Assembly (NCBI RefSeq): GCF_025947285.1
Contig: NZ_CP110008.1
Span: 2,061,001-2,125,000, forward strand
DNA length: 64,000 nt
Reading direction: 5' to 3'
DNA from: Flavobacterium sp. N2820
GTDB lineage: Bacteria; Bacteroidota; Bacteroidia; Flavobacteriales; Flavobacteriaceae
Position 1 is the first letter of the stretch, and each line of letters opens with the position of its first letter. The notes beneath the pieces were generated by a model, which was not told the origin of the DNA, did no database searches, and saw nothing but the letters and a program-made list of their open reading frames with translations. Below, in pieces: positions 7,558 through 17,460 of the stretch. The position numbers and the translations under genes are program-made.

Positions 7558-9729
7558 TTATAATTTTTCTTTAATAAAATTAGTCATTTTAGTATACAAT
7601 TGTAAACGTGTTTTACCACCGTAAATTCCGTGATTTTTATCTGGATAAATTGCCCAATCGAATTGTTTGTTGGCTTGGACTAACGCTTCAACCATTTTCA
7701 TTGTATTTTGCACATGCACGTTATCGTCAGCTGTTCCGTGAACTAATAAAAAGTTCCCTTTTAATTTACTCACATGATTAATTGGCGAGTTGTTATCATA
7801 ACCACTTGCATTTTCTTGCGGAGTTTGCATGTAACGCTCAGTGTAAATACTATCATAATATCTCCAAGAAGTTACTGGAGCCACTGCAATTGCCATTTTG
7901 AATACGTCAGCTCCTTGGAACAAACAGTTTGACGACATGAATCCACCATAACTCCATCCAAAAATTCCAATTCTTGAAGCGTCTACATAGTTATATTTTC
8001 CAATTACCTTAGCAGCATCAATTTGATCTTCAACTTCATATTTTCCTAATTCTTTTTGCGTACATTTTTTGAAAGCAGCTCCTTTGAAACCTGTTCCTCT
8101 TCCATCAACACAAGCGACAATGTAACCTTGTTGGGCTAACATCATAAACCAATAATCATCTGTACTATTCCAAGCATTATCTACTTGTTGCGATCCTGGG
8201 CCAGAATATTGATACATGAAAACTGGATATTTCTTAGTAGTATCAAAGTTTTTCGGTTTAATCATCCAAGCGTTTAGTTTGTGTCCTTTTTCGGTAGTAA
8301 GTTCGAAAAACTCTTTCGGTGCCACATCATATTTTGCTAACTTAGCTTCAACAGCTTCATTAGAAACAATTGTTTTCACAACTGCTCCCGTTTTAGAATC
8401 GTTTAAAGTGTACATTGGTGCTGATGTTGCACTTGAATACGTATTGATGAAATATTGAAAATTTGGACTAAAAGTTGCCGAATTTGTTCCCGTTTTTGAT
8501 GACAATCTCACTTTAGATTTTCCATCAATTTTGATAGCGTAAACATCTCTGTTGATTGAACCATTTTCTACTGATTGATAGTAAATCATTCCTGATTTTT
8601 CATCAAAACCATAATAGTTTGTTACTTCCCATTTTCCAGAAGTAATTTGCTTTTTTAGCTTTCCTGTTTTATCGTAGTGGTAAATATGATTGAATCCGTC
8701 TTTTTCTGACGTCCAAATGAAGCTATTGTCTTTCAAGAAAGTTAAGTTATCAGTCACATCAACATAAGCGTTATCTTTTTCGTTTAAAACAATTTTAGTA
8801 ACACCCGTAGTTCCATCAACAAAATGTAAGTCTAAATTATTTTGGTGGCGATTCATAACTTGAACACTTAACGTATTTGCATCGCTAGTCCATTTGATTC
8901 TTGGAATGTAAAAATCTTTGTAATCTCCTAAGTTGATTTTTTTTGTAGTTCCCGTTTTTAAATCAAAAATATGTAAGGAAACAATTGCATTTTTTTCACC
9001 TGCTTTTGGATATTTAAAAACCGTTTGTGTTGGATACAAACCTTGATCATACATATCCATTGAGAATTCTGGAACTTCGGTTTCATCAAATTTGATGTAC
9101 GCAATTTTGTTTCCAGAAGCATTCCAATCGTAGGCTTTTACAAAAGCAAATTCTTCTTCATAAACCCAATCAGTAATACCATTAATGATATGATTTTTCT
9201 TTCCGTCTTGCGTAATCTGAATTGAAGCACCTGAAATTAAATCATAAACATATAGGTTATTTTCAAAAGCATATCCAATTTTAGTTCCATCAGCAGAAAA
9301 AGTAGGCTCTTGAACTTGATTGCTTGTGAATTTACTTACTTTTTTTGAAGCAATATCATACACAAAATAATCTGCGGTAAATGAATGGCGAAAAATAGGA
9401 TTTGAATTGGTTGCAATCAAGATTTTTTTCTCATTTTGGTCAAATGAATAACTATCAATTGAAGTTACTTCTGAGTGGTTTTTTGTATCAAATAAAGTAC
9501 TTACTTTTTCTAAAGTTGCAAAATCATACAAATCGATTTGGAAACTTTTAGTAGCTCTGTCAAAATTTAACACTGTATATTGATTGGTGTTTTTCATGGC
9601 ACTTAGAGCATCCATTCCTTTAGTTCTAAAGGCTCCACCCCAAATTTCTTCTAAAGTAATTTTTTGTTGCCCAACAACTGATAATGAGGTTGCTAGAACA
9701 AATAATAGTAATAAACTGATTTTTTTCAT
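7558..9729 (-). CDS. Dipeptidyl peptidase IV-type S9 serine peptidase
   Basis: A 723-residue secreted or periplasmic prolyl oligopeptidase-family enzyme that cleaves X-Pro or similar dipeptides from peptide N-termini. The signal peptide is residues 1-20. An N-terminal beta-propeller runs to about 460, with the EE pair in WVYEEEFAF that anchors the substrate amino terminus. The alpha/beta hydrolase domain has S593 in GWSYGG, D668 in HGTADDN and H700 in DKNHG. The S-D-H spacing (75 and 32) is close to that of human DPP4 (78 and 32). It heads an operon with two peptide transporters, a complete peptide-scavenging unit. Confidence 0.93.
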   Translation of the reverse strand: MKKISLLLLFVLATSLSVVGQQKITLEEIWGGAFRTKGMDALSAMKNTNQYTVLNFDRATKSFQIDLYDFATLEKVSTLFDTKNHSEVTSIDSYSFDQNEKKILIATNSNPIFRHSFTADYFVYDIASKKVSKFTSNQVQEPTFSADGTKIGYAFENNLYVYDLISGASIQITQDGKKNHIINGITDWVYEEEFAFVKAYDWNASGNKIAYIKFDETEVPEFSMDMYDQGLYPTQTVFKYPKAGEKNAIVSLHIFDLKTGTTKKINLGDYKDFYIPRIKWTSDANTLSVQVMNRHQNNLDLHFVDGTTGVTKIVLNEKDNAYVDVTDNLTFLKDNSFIWTSEKDGFNHIYHYDKTGKLKKQITSGKWEVTNYYGFDEKSGMIYYQSVENGSINRDVYAIKIDGKSKVRLSSKTGTNSATFSPNFQYFINTYSSATSAPMYTLNDSKTGAVVKTIVSNEAVEAKLAKYDVAPKEFFELTTEKGHKLNAWMIKPKNFDTTKKYPVFMYQYSGPGSQQVDNAWNSTDDYWFMMLAQQGYIVACVDGRGTGFKGAAFKKCTQKELGKYEVEDQIDAAKVIGKYNYVDASRIGIFGWSYGGFMSSNCLFQGADVFKMAIAVAPVTSWRYYDSIYTERYMQTPQENASGYDNNSPINHVSKLKGNFLLVHGTADDNVHVQNTMKMVEALVQANKQFDWAIYPDKNHGIYGGKTRLQLYTKMTNFIKEKL

Positions 9730-9862
9730 AACATATTCGCTTTTAAAGACCCCAATTTTAGTGAAAATTTATCAAATAACCATAATTTTAACTTCAATTA
9801 ATCAAGTTTTTGATTTATAAAAAATATTTCGCTACATTTATAATGGAAATTTAAAATTCTGT

Positions 9863-12800
9863 ATGAAGCTATTCTACCCCTTACAAAACTTCTTATTTTC
9901 TTTAAAACCAGATCTTCCGGATACAGTTTTGTTGCTAATAATCTTGGCTTCCATTTTTGCTTTCACCTTTTTATTATACCATCAACTCAAAGTCTCTAAC
10001 TACGAATTAAGCTTATTTAACAAAAAAATTTCTTTGCAAACCGCAGCAGAAAACAGAAAATATTTCTTGTATTTAGCCTTAATCTTTTTTATAACAGAAT
10101 TTATTTATACTTATTTCGATTTAAATGTAACGCTTAAATTTTATTCTGGAAATTTTGTGGCATTTTATTGCATATGCTTGTATGCCTTGACAAGTTTCAA
10201 AAAAAGTATCAAGTTTACCAATCCACTTTTAATTTTCAGTTTTGCAGTATTTTGGAGTTTAGTTGTCTATAATTTAATTGTGGTTCCTATTCATTTTGTT
10301 CTTTTTTCAAAATACATTTTAATCTTATTTTTTTCAACATTTTTTATAAAAAAATTCAAGTACTACATCGCTTTTATAGGACTAAATTTTATAGTTCTTT
10401 TTTTTCTACTTTCGTTCAAAGTAAATGACAAAAACACAATAATTACACTCATAAACTGTGTATTTATAACGCTTTTAATTCATTTATCACAATTCATACG
10501 ATACACTCAAAACCACAAGAATTTACTTTTTACTCAAGACATTATTAACAATACCAATTCTATAATTATTGCAACTGATGAAAACGGAAATGTAAAATAT
10601 TGCAATGATTCAATTACAAAAATATTAGGCTATTCGTCCGAAGATGTATTGGGTAAAGCTTTTTGGGAACTAACAGAAGATAAAGACTTTACGAACTCAG
10701 ATTACAATCATAAATTTATTCCAAATGCTGTTTATTTTAGAAAATTAAAATGTAAAAACGGAGAATTCAAATACATTCAGTGGACCGATTTTAAGCACAC
10801 TAACAACTTATTTGTCGCAACAGGTCAAGATGTAACGTCAAAAATAAATTTAGAACGGAAATATGCTAATCTAATTCAAAATGCCAAAGACATCATCTAT
10901 GAAAGCGACAGCTATGGAATGATAACGTATGTCAATAAATTTACACTTAAAATTTTAGGCTATAATTTAGAGGAAATTATTGGTAAAAATTTTAGCTGCT
11001 TTGTAAGAGAAGACTTCAAAGAATCTGTAATCAACTTTTACACACAGAACGAATTTGAAAATGACGAATATGATTTGTTTGAATTTCCAATTATTAAAAA
11101 GAATGGAGATGAGATTTGGGTTTCACAAAAAGTATCTATTAAAAGAGACCAAAACGATCAAATCATAGGTTATTCTTGCATTATGAGAGATATCACACTT
11201 TCAAAATCCATAGAAATTGAAGAACAAAAAAGAAGAATTGAAATCACTAGACTAAATGCTGTTTCGAATCGATTATCAACTTTAAACTTTTTACATTTTG
11301 ATAATTTAAAATCATTGTTTGAACATATTTGTAAAGAAACTGCAATTGGTTTAAACATCGATCGTGTGGCTATTTGGGAAAATTTAGAAGAAAAAATTAC
11401 GCTTGAAAACATCTATGTACTACATGAAGACAAACATTATGCAGACTTAACTCTTCACAAAAAAGATTTCAAAAACTACATCGATTCCATAGCAAATAGT
11501 CCGCTTATTATTGCTTCTGATGTCTATCAAAACAATGCTTTGATTGAGTTTACACATGAGTATTTTCCTGCCTACAATATTAAATCTCTTTTAGATATTC
11601 CAATTTATATTTCTGGAAAACTAAAAGCCATCCTTTGTTTAGAAGCCACGAATGAAATTAAATATTGGACTACTGAAGACATCAACTTTGCAAAAACTAT
11701 AGGTGACATTGTAGCATTAACCATTGAAACAACAAAAAGACGCAAAGCAGAAAGCCAAATTGTTTATAAAAATGAAATTTTAACCGCAATTGCAAACGTA
11801 ACCAGTAACTTATTAATCCATAAAGATAAAAACCAAATTTTTGATGCTTCAATTGAGCAAATTGGAAAAGTTTTAAAAGTAGACCGCTTGTATTATTTCG
11901 AAAACGACATTAAAACAAACTTGGTAAGTCAACGTTTCGAATGGACTTCAGCTACTGATTTAGCAGAAATTGACAATCCTGAACTTCAAAATATTCCTCA
12001 AGAAGAATTTGCCGATTTCATGAAACTTATTCTTAGTAAAAAACCTTACATTAGTTTAATTAAAAATGTAGCGGACTATAATCTGAAAAAAATTCTTAAA
12101 GCGCAAAATATTGTTTCTATTCTTGTAATTCCGCTATTTGATCAAGAAATTTTTTTAGGGTTCATAGGATTTGATGATTGTAAAAATGAACGGATTTGGT
12201 CTGAAGAAGAAATCAGTATTTTACAAACACTTGCCAATAATATTTCGGCAACAATAATCAGGATAAACAATGAGAAAGCTATTGCCGAAAGTGAAGAAAA
12301 ATTTAGACTTTTAGCAAACAATATTCCAGCATCCGTATTTTTAGTTAAATATAACGATGAACGAACTAAAGTTTACCTAAACCATGAAATAGAAAAATTA
12401 ACAGGTTACCACAGAGACGAATTTATGTTTAATAAAATTTCGTTACTCGATTTATATCATCCTGAAGACAAAGAACGAATTAGAGACCTTATTAATGAGG
12501 CTTTACAAAACAAAAAACCATATCAAATAACTTGTAGACTTATCAAAAAAGATGGCTCTTTTGTATGGATTGAAGAATATGGCGAAGGTGTAGTTATCAA
12601 TGGTAAAACAACCTATATAGAAGGTGTATTAATTGACATTACTGAAAGAAAAATTGCCGAAGCAGCCGTTATTGCTAAAGAATTTGCTGAATCTTCCAAC
12701 AGAGCAAAATCAGAATTTTTGGCCAATATGAGTCATGAAATCAGAACGCCTTTAAACGGAATCATAGGCTTTAGCAAATTACTGCAAAATTCAGAATTAA

Positions 12801-14206
12801 CAGAAATTCAAAAGCAATATTTGGCTACAGTAAATCAATCAGCAGAAACATTATTAGATGTTGTAAATGATATTTTAGATATTTCAAAAATTGAAGCAGG
12901 AAAACTAGTAATTGAAGAAGAAAAAATAAGTCTTCATACAATTGTTAATAATTCAGTCGATATGATGAAATTTATGGCGCATCAAAAAAATCTGGAATTA
13001 ATTGTAAACATTCATGAAGATGTAGAATGTGCTATTTGGACAGACGAAATTAGACTCAAACAAATTCTTCAAAATTTATTGAGCAATGCCATTAAATTTA
13101 CTCATGAAGGCCAAATCGAAATAGAAGTTACTTCTAAAGGATTACATTTTGAAAAATCAGTAATGAAATTTGCTGTTAAAGACACTGGAATTGGAATTAA
13201 AGAAGAAAACAAACAAAAAATACTGGAAGCATTTACCCAAGAAGACAATTCAACTACAAGAAACTTTGGTGGTACTGGACTTGGATTGACTATCACAAAC
13301 AGTTTATTAAAGTTAATGAATAGTAAATTAACTATTGAAAGTCAACCCAATAATGGTTCTATTTTTAGCTTTGAATTAATTTTAAAAACAGCACCTTGCG
13401 AAAATCATTTGGCGCTTAAATCAAATGCATTTAAAAAAGCATTTATTATTGAAGATAATGCGCTTGTAGGTTCAATTATTCAAAAAATGTTAGAATCATT
13501 CAAAATAGAATCGCAAATTATTCAACCCGAAGAAATTGATTTTGAAAAAGAAGCTCAAGAAAAAAAATTCGATTTACTGCTCTTAGATTTGGAATACCTT
13601 ACAAAACCGGTAGTTCTAAAAATAATTAAACAACTCAAAGAGTATAAGAAAATTTCGGTTTTAGTCATGCAAAGTTCTACTTCAGATTTTCCAGATATTA
13701 ATTATTATAAAAACGTTCAAAATATCATAAAACCGTTGAAACAAAATGTTCTTCAAAATTTTTTAAACAAAAAAATGGAGTCCAAAAAACAAACTCAAAA
13801 AACTAAACCTAAACAAGCCAAACAAAGAGATGAAGTAAAAATTTTAGTGGTAGATGACAATAAAATCAATATGCTACTAACTAAAACGTTGGTTCAAAAC
13901 CAATTACCAAACAGTCACGTTCTTGAAGCTACAAATGGACTTGAAGCTTTGGAAATTGCAAAAATTGAGCGACCTGATGTAATTTTTATGGACATCCAAA
14001 TGCCAATAATGAATGGTTATGAAGCAACTGTTGAAATAAAAAAAATATTACCAAAAACCATAATTATCGCACTTACTGCAGGAATCATAACCGGTGAAAA
14101 AGAAAAATGTATTGATATTGGAATGAATGATTTTATTGTAAAACCAATAGAAAAAAATATTTTTGAAGAAACTATAATAAAATGGGTAAACAGCGAACAT
14201 AATTAA
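9863..14206 (+). CDS. Hybrid sensor histidine kinase, multi-PAS/GAF with two receiver domains
   Basis: A 1447-residue two-component kinase. Residues 1-220 hold about six or seven membrane helices. Then come PAS domains (about 225-330 and 340-455), two GAF domains (about 475-625 and 640-800) and a third PAS (about 810-935). The HisKA domain has H958 in NMSHEIRTP, followed by HATPase_c with NAIKF, DTGIGI and GGTGLGL boxes. Two receiver domains end the protein: the first has acceptor D1241 in a variant DLEYL context, the second D1377 in MDIQMPIMNG. No DNA-binding domain or separate response regulator is adjacent, so the output is unknown. Promoter and start (ATG at 9863) diverge from the DPP IV operon. 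Confidence 0.93.
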   Translation: MKLFYPLQNFLFSLKPDLPDTVLLLIILASIFAFTFLLYHQLKVSNYELSLFNKKISLQTAAENRKYFLYLALIFFITEFIYTYFDLNVTLKFYSGNFVAFYCICLYALTSFKKSIKFTNPLLIFSFAVFWSLVVYNLIVVPIHFVLFSKYILILFFSTFFIKKFKYYIAFIGLNFIVLFFLLSFKVNDKNTIITLINCVFITLLIHLSQFIRYTQNHKNLLFTQDIINNTNSIIIATDENGNVKYCNDSITKILGYSSEDVLGKAFWELTEDKDFTNSDYNHKFIPNAVYFRKLKCKNGEFKYIQWTDFKHTNNLFVATGQDVTSKINLERKYANLIQNAKDIIYESDSYGMITYVNKFTLKILGYNLEEIIGKNFSCFVREDFKESVINFYTQNEFENDEYDLFEFPIIKKNGDEIWVSQKVSIKRDQNDQIIGYSCIMRDITLSKSIEIEEQKRRIEITRLNAVSNRLSTLNFLHFDNLKSLFEHICKETAIGLNIDRVAIWENLEEKITLENIYVLHEDKHYADLTLHKKDFKNYIDSIANSPLIIASDVYQNNALIEFTHEYFPAYNIKSLLDIPIYISGKLKAILCLEATNEIKYWTTEDINFAKTIGDIVALTIETTKRRKAESQIVYKNEILTAIANVTSNLLIHKDKNQIFDASIEQIGKVLKVDRLYYFENDIKTNLVSQRFEWTSATDLAEIDNPELQNIPQEEFADFMKLILSKKPYISLIKNVADYNLKKILKAQNIVSILVIPLFDQEIFLGFIGFDDCKNERIWSEEEISILQTLANNISATIIRINNEKAIAESEEKFRLLANNIPASVFLVKYNDERTKVYLNHEIEKLTGYHRDEFMFNKISLLDLYHPEDKERIRDLINEALQNKKPYQITCRLIKKDGSFVWIEEYGEGVVINGKTTYIEGVLIDITERKIAEAAVIAKEFAESSNRAKSEFLANMSHEIRTPLNGIIGFSKLLQNSELTEIQKQYLATVNQSAETLLDVVNDILDISKIEAGKLVIEEEKISLHTIVNNSVDMMKFMAHQKNLELIVNIHEDVECAIWTDEIRLKQILQNLLSNAIKFTHEGQIEIEVTSKGLHFEKSVMKFAVKDTGIGIKEENKQKILEAFTQEDNSTTRNFGGTGLGLTITNSLLKLMNSKLTIESQPNNGSIFSFELILKTAPCENHLALKSNAFKKAFIIEDNALVGSIIQKMLESFKIESQIIQPEEIDFEKEAQEKKFDLLLLDLEYLTKPVVLKIIKQLKEYKKISVLVMQSSTSDFPDINYYKNVQNIIKPLKQNVLQNFLNKKMESKKQTQKTKPKQAKQRDEVKILVVDDNKINMLLTKTLVQNQLPNSHVLEATNGLEALEIAKIERPDVIFMDIQMPIMNGYEATVEIKKILPKTIIIALTAGIITGEKEKCIDIGMNDFIVKPIEKNIFEETIIKWVNSEHN

Positions 14207-14215
14207 TCCAATTAG

Positions 14216-14223
14216 TATCTTTG
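14216..14223 (+). promoter_or_regulatory. -7 box (TATCTTTG) deciding the HMG-CoA reductase start
   Basis: TATCTTTG fits TAnnTTTG. Transcription would begin near 14228, leaving almost no leader before the TTG at 14232. The ATG at 14250 is therefore the better start for the downstream gene. A -33 TTG is not evident. Confidence 0.45.
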
Positions 14224-14249
14224 CTGCTCATTTGAACATTACTATTGCT

Positions 14250-15566
14250 ATGAATCAAAACGTAAAAGGTTTTTCAAAACTTTCTAAAGAAGAAAAAATC
14301 AATTGGATTACTAATAACTATTTCATTAATCCTCTTGAAGCAAAAGAAAGCCTAACAAAATATTGGAATTCTGATGAAAATTTGCAAAAATTACACGACG
14401 AATTCATTGAAAACACGCTTACTAATTTTTATTTACCTTATGGCGTAGCACCTAATTTCATCATCAATGGAAAAAGCTACACAATTCCAATGGCAATTGA
14501 GGAAAGTTCTGTAGTTGCCGCAGCTTCAAAAGCAGCAAAATTTTGGGGTGAACGCGGTGGATTTAAAACTACTATTATTAATACCGAAAAAATTGGACAA
14601 GTGCATTTTCTTTTTAAAGGTGATGCCGAAAAATTAACTTCTTTTTTCAACCAAATAAAATCACACTTTTTTTCAGATACTAATGAAATTACCAAAAACA
14701 TGCAAAAGCGTGGTGGCGGAATTTTAGATATTCAATTACGAGATAAAACTTCGGAAATCGCAAATTATTTTCAGCTACATGCCACTTTTAATACCAAAGA
14801 CAGCATGGGCGCAAATTTCATCAACACTTGTTTAGAACAATTTGCAAAAACATTAGAAGCACAAGCCAATGACTTTGACGGATTTTCTCCTGAAGAAAAA
14901 AACGTACAAATCATTATGAGTATTTTGAGCAATTATGTGCCAAACTGTGTGGTTAGAGCCGAAGTTTCTTGCCCAATTGAGCAACTTTCAGAATCAGCAA
15001 ATATTGATTCAAACGAATTTGCTCAAAAATTTGCAACGGCAGTAAAAATTGCAGAAATCGAACCCTACCGGGCTGTTACACACAACAAAGGAATTATGAA
15101 CGGTATAGATGCTGTAGTATTAGCTACTGGAAATGATTTCAGAGCTGTTGAAGCAGGAATTCATGCTTATGCTAGTAAATCTGGACAATATTCAAGTTTA
15201 TCACACGTTAAAATCGAAAACGGAATTTTCACTTTTTGGTTAGATGTTCCTCTGGCTCTTGGAACTGTTGGAGGCTTAACTTCGTTACATCCATTAGTGA
15301 AATTTTCTATGGAATTATTACAAAAACCATCAGCCGAAGAATTAATGCAAATAGTAGCTGCTGCAGGTTTAGCACAAAATTTCGCAGCTTTACGTTCGCT
15401 TACCACAACTGGAATTCAGCAAGGACACATGAAAATGCACTTGATGAATATTTTAAACCAACATCAGGCAACAAAAGAAGAAAAAGTTAAAGTTTTAGAC
15501 TATTTCAAAGACACTACGGTTTCACACAGTTTAGTAATTGACTATTTAGAAAAAATAAGAAGTTAA
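14250..15566 (+). CDS. Hydroxymethylglutaryl-CoA reductase, class II (degradative-type)
   Basis: About 438 residues. It interconverts HMG-CoA and mevalonate with NAD(P)H. Class II features are clear: GFSKLSKEEK at the N-terminus, the catalytic Glu in PMAIEESSVVAAAS, the catalytic Lys in THNKGIMNGIDAVV, the Asp in the same block, and the C-terminal His in QQGHMKMHLMNI. Although this class is called degradative, several bacteria use it biosynthetically. The TAA stop overlaps the start of the next gene (TAATG), a GHMP kinase, which argues for a mevalonate-pathway role here. A TTG six codons upstream is rejected as start because of the promoter box. Confidence 0.93.
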   Translation: MNQNVKGFSKLSKEEKINWITNNYFINPLEAKESLTKYWNSDENLQKLHDEFIENTLTNFYLPYGVAPNFIINGKSYTIPMAIEESSVVAAASKAAKFWGERGGFKTTIINTEKIGQVHFLFKGDAEKLTSFFNQIKSHFFSDTNEITKNMQKRGGGILDIQLRDKTSEIANYFQLHATFNTKDSMGANFINTCLEQFAKTLEAQANDFDGFSPEEKNVQIIMSILSNYVPNCVVRAEVSCPIEQLSESANIDSNEFAQKFATAVKIAEIEPYRAVTHNKGIMNGIDAVVLATGNDFRAVEAGIHAYASKSGQYSSLSHVKIENGIFTFWLDVPLALGTVGGLTSLHPLVKFSMELLQKPSAEELMQIVAAAGLAQNFAALRSLTTTGIQQGHMKMHLMNILNQHQATKEEKVKVLDYFKDTTVSHSLVIDYLEKIRS

Positions 15567-16480
15567 TGGAAACTCAAACGTTTTACAGCAACGGAAAACT
15601 ATTACTCACAGGAGAATATGTTGTGCTCGATGGAGCAAAAGCTTTGGCTGTTCCAACACGTTTTGGACAAAACCTCATTGTAAAAAAAGGAAACAATCAA
15701 CAAATCAAGTGGATTAGCTTTGATTTCGATGAAAGCATTTGGTTTCAAGACATTATTACGTTTTCAGATATAAAGAGCAAACACCTTGCAGAAAATAACC
15801 ATTCCGTAAAAAATACTTTAATCGAAATTTTACACCAAGCATTCATCCAAAATTCCGATTTTTTAAACAAAGAAGGTTACGAAATCGAAACGCATTTAAC
15901 GTTTCCTCGAATTTGGGGTTTAGGAACTTCCTCCACCCTGATTAACAACATTGGACAATGGTTACAAATTGATGCATTTGAATTATTAAATAAAAGTTTT
16001 GGTGGTAGTGGTTATGATGTGGCATGTGCGCAAACCAATTTACCCATTATCTATCAATTAGAAAATGAAATTCCGCATTTTAAAACAGTCCATTTTAATC
16101 CAAAATTTAAAGAAAACATTCACTTTGTTTATCTGAATCAGAAACAAAGTAGTAAGTCGGCAATTTCTAACTATTTAACACAACGACATAAAACCAACAA
16201 GGTAATTTCAAAAATTAATACAATTACGTGTGAAGCCATTGACTGCAAAGAAGGAAAAGAATTTGCCAAATTAATGGAACACCACGAAATTATCATGAGC
16301 GATGTTTTAGAAACAAAAACAGTTCAAGAAAATTTATTTTCTGATTTTAAAGGTGTTGTGAAAAGTTTAGGCGCCTGGGGAGGCGATTTTGTAATGGTGC
16401 TCTCAAAAGAAAATCCGAGAAACTATTTTATTGAAAAAGGATATTCTACTATTTTATCCTATGAAGAAATGGTTTTATAG
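15566..16480 (+). CDS. GHMP kinase of the GYDIA type, likely mevalonate-pathway kinase
   Basis: A 304-residue GHMP superfamily small-molecule kinase. Motif 1 appears as NGKLLLTGEYVVLDG (residues 9-23). Motif 2, the phosphate-binding loop, is WGLGTSSTL. The family's naming motif appears as GGSGYDVACAQ. Motif 3 is LGAWGGDFVMVL near the C-terminus. Translation is coupled to HMG-CoA reductase through a 1-base TAATG overlap, so a mevalonate or phosphomevalonate kinase role is the natural inference. The family has no substrate that I can name with certainty. A bidirectional terminator follows 24 bases downstream. Confidence 0.85.
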   Translation: METQTFYSNGKLLLTGEYVVLDGAKALAVPTRFGQNLIVKKGNNQQIKWISFDFDESIWFQDIITFSDIKSKHLAENNHSVKNTLIEILHQAFIQNSDFLNKEGYEIETHLTFPRIWGLGTSSTLINNIGQWLQIDAFELLNKSFGGSGYDVACAQTNLPIIYQLENEIPHFKTVHFNPKFKENIHFVYLNQKQSSKSAISNYLTQRHKTNKVISKINTITCEAIDCKEGKEFAKLMEHHEIIMSDVLETKTVQENLFSDFKGVVKSLGAWGGDFVMVLSKENPRNYFIEKGYSTILSYEEMVL

Positions 16481-16504
16481 TCTTTAAAAACTAATAAAAA
16501 CAAA

Positions 16505-16527
16505 AAATCCCGACAATGTCGGGATTT
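16505..16527. terminator. Bidirectional terminator between GHMP kinase and tRNA-Phe
   Basis: AAATCCCGAC and GTCGGGATTT form a perfect 10-bp stem around the loop AAT, with A/T runs on both sides. It can end both the plus-strand kinase transcript and the minus-strand tRNA transcript. Confidence 0.85.
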
Positions 16528-16530
16528 AAG

Positions 16531-16603
16531 TGGTACCTCCAGGGATCGAACCAGGGACACATGGATTTTCAGTCCATTGCTCTACCATCTGAGCTAAGGT
16601 ACC
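16531..16603 (-). tRNA. tRNA-Phe (anticodon GAA)
   Basis: The 73-base minus-strand sequence folds as a tRNA: acceptor GGTACCT/AGGTACC with discriminator A, D-arm TAGCTCAGATGGTAGAGCA, anticodon stem ATGGA/TCCAT enclosing CTGAAAA (anticodon GAA), and T-loop TTCGATC. The T-stem CCTGG/CCTGG has a single U-U mismatch at its middle pair. The CCA end is not encoded. Confidence 0.95.
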
Positions 16604-16642
16604 TTTACAATTTAGAGCATTACTGCTTGTTGATTGCGGGTG

Positions 16643-16672
16643 CAAATATAGAACGATTTTTATATTTTCCAA
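16643..16672 (-). promoter_or_regulatory. Promoter of tRNA-Phe (TTG-N19-TATATTTG)
   Basis: On the minus strand TTG (16672-16670) is followed after 19 bases by TATATTTG (16650-16643), an exact match to the Bacteroidota housekeeping promoter. The predicted start leaves a leader of about 30 bases before the tRNA. Confidence 0.75.
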
Positions 16673-16725
16673 AACAAATAATAAAAAAAATCAATTTGTA
16701 TATTTGTCCCATCTAAAATAAAAGC

Positions 16726-17460
16726 ATGCTTATTACTATCGATGTTGGGAATTCAAGAATTAAAGTCGCTGTATTTGAACAAAATACACAAATCGAGTTG
16801 TTTGCATTTGAACCAAAAGATGCGCAAAAAAAAATTGAAAATATTTTAAAAAAATATCCGAGTACAACCCATTCTGTGATTTCGAGCGTTGGAAAACTCA
16901 ATGCAACAGTTTTAAATTATCTTCAAACACACACAAGACTTCAAGTAATAAATCACGAAACAAAATTTCCTTTCAACAATTTATATGCTACGCCAAAAAC
17001 ATTAGGAATCGATCGAATGGTTGTTGCTGCAGGAGCCGTTTTAAAATATCCCAACCAAAACAGGTTAGTAATAGACGCCGGAACTTGTATTACTTATGAT
17101 TTTATTGACGAAAAAGACAATTATTTAGGTGGTGCTATTTCGCCAGGAATAAAAATACGCTATAAAAGTTTAAATGATTACACGGCAAATCTTCCGTTAC
17201 TAGAAAAAAAAGAAATTGAACATTATATTGGAAATTCAACCGAAAACTCAATTCACAGTGGAATAATCAATGGCATTTGCCATGAAATTGACGGCTTTAT
17301 TTCCCAATATTCTCTTAAAAATCAAGATTTAACAATAATTTTAACAGGAGGCGATGCAGATTTTTTGGCTAAAAGATTAAAAAGCACCATATTTGCCAAT
17401 TCAAATTTCTTACTTGAAAGTTTGAAAACTTTATCAATTTATTTAAATGAAAATGATTAA
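16726..17460 (+). CDS. coaX: Type III pantothenate kinase
   Basis: CoaX phosphorylates pantothenate in the first step of coenzyme A synthesis. The 244-residue protein has the ASKHA-fold phosphate motif IDVGNSRIK at residues 4-12, the GIDRMVVAAGAV segment, LVIDAGTCITYDF, and the adenosine-side ILTGGDADFL. The type III enzyme is not inhibited by CoA and uses a monovalent cation. A TATATTTG box lies 20 bases upstream (16699-16706). The end overlaps the next gene by up to 14 bases, and a run of envelope genes follows. Confidence 0.94.
   Translation: MLITIDVGNSRIKVAVFEQNTQIELFAFEPKDAQKKIENILKKYPSTTHSVISSVGKLNATVLNYLQTHTRLQVINHETKFPFNNLYATPKTLGIDRMVVAAGAVLKYPNQNRLVIDAGTCITYDFIDEKDNYLGGAISPGIKIRYKSLNDYTANLPLLEKKEIEHYIGNSTENSIHSGIINGICHEIDGFISQYSLKNQDLTIILTGGDADFLAKRLKSTIFANSNFLLESLKTLSIYLNEND

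Noticed and set aside
14232..14249. TTG at 14232 as start of HMG-CoA reductase
   Set aside because: It would be almost at the transcription start predicted from TATCTTTG; the ATG at 14250 yields the normal N-terminus.
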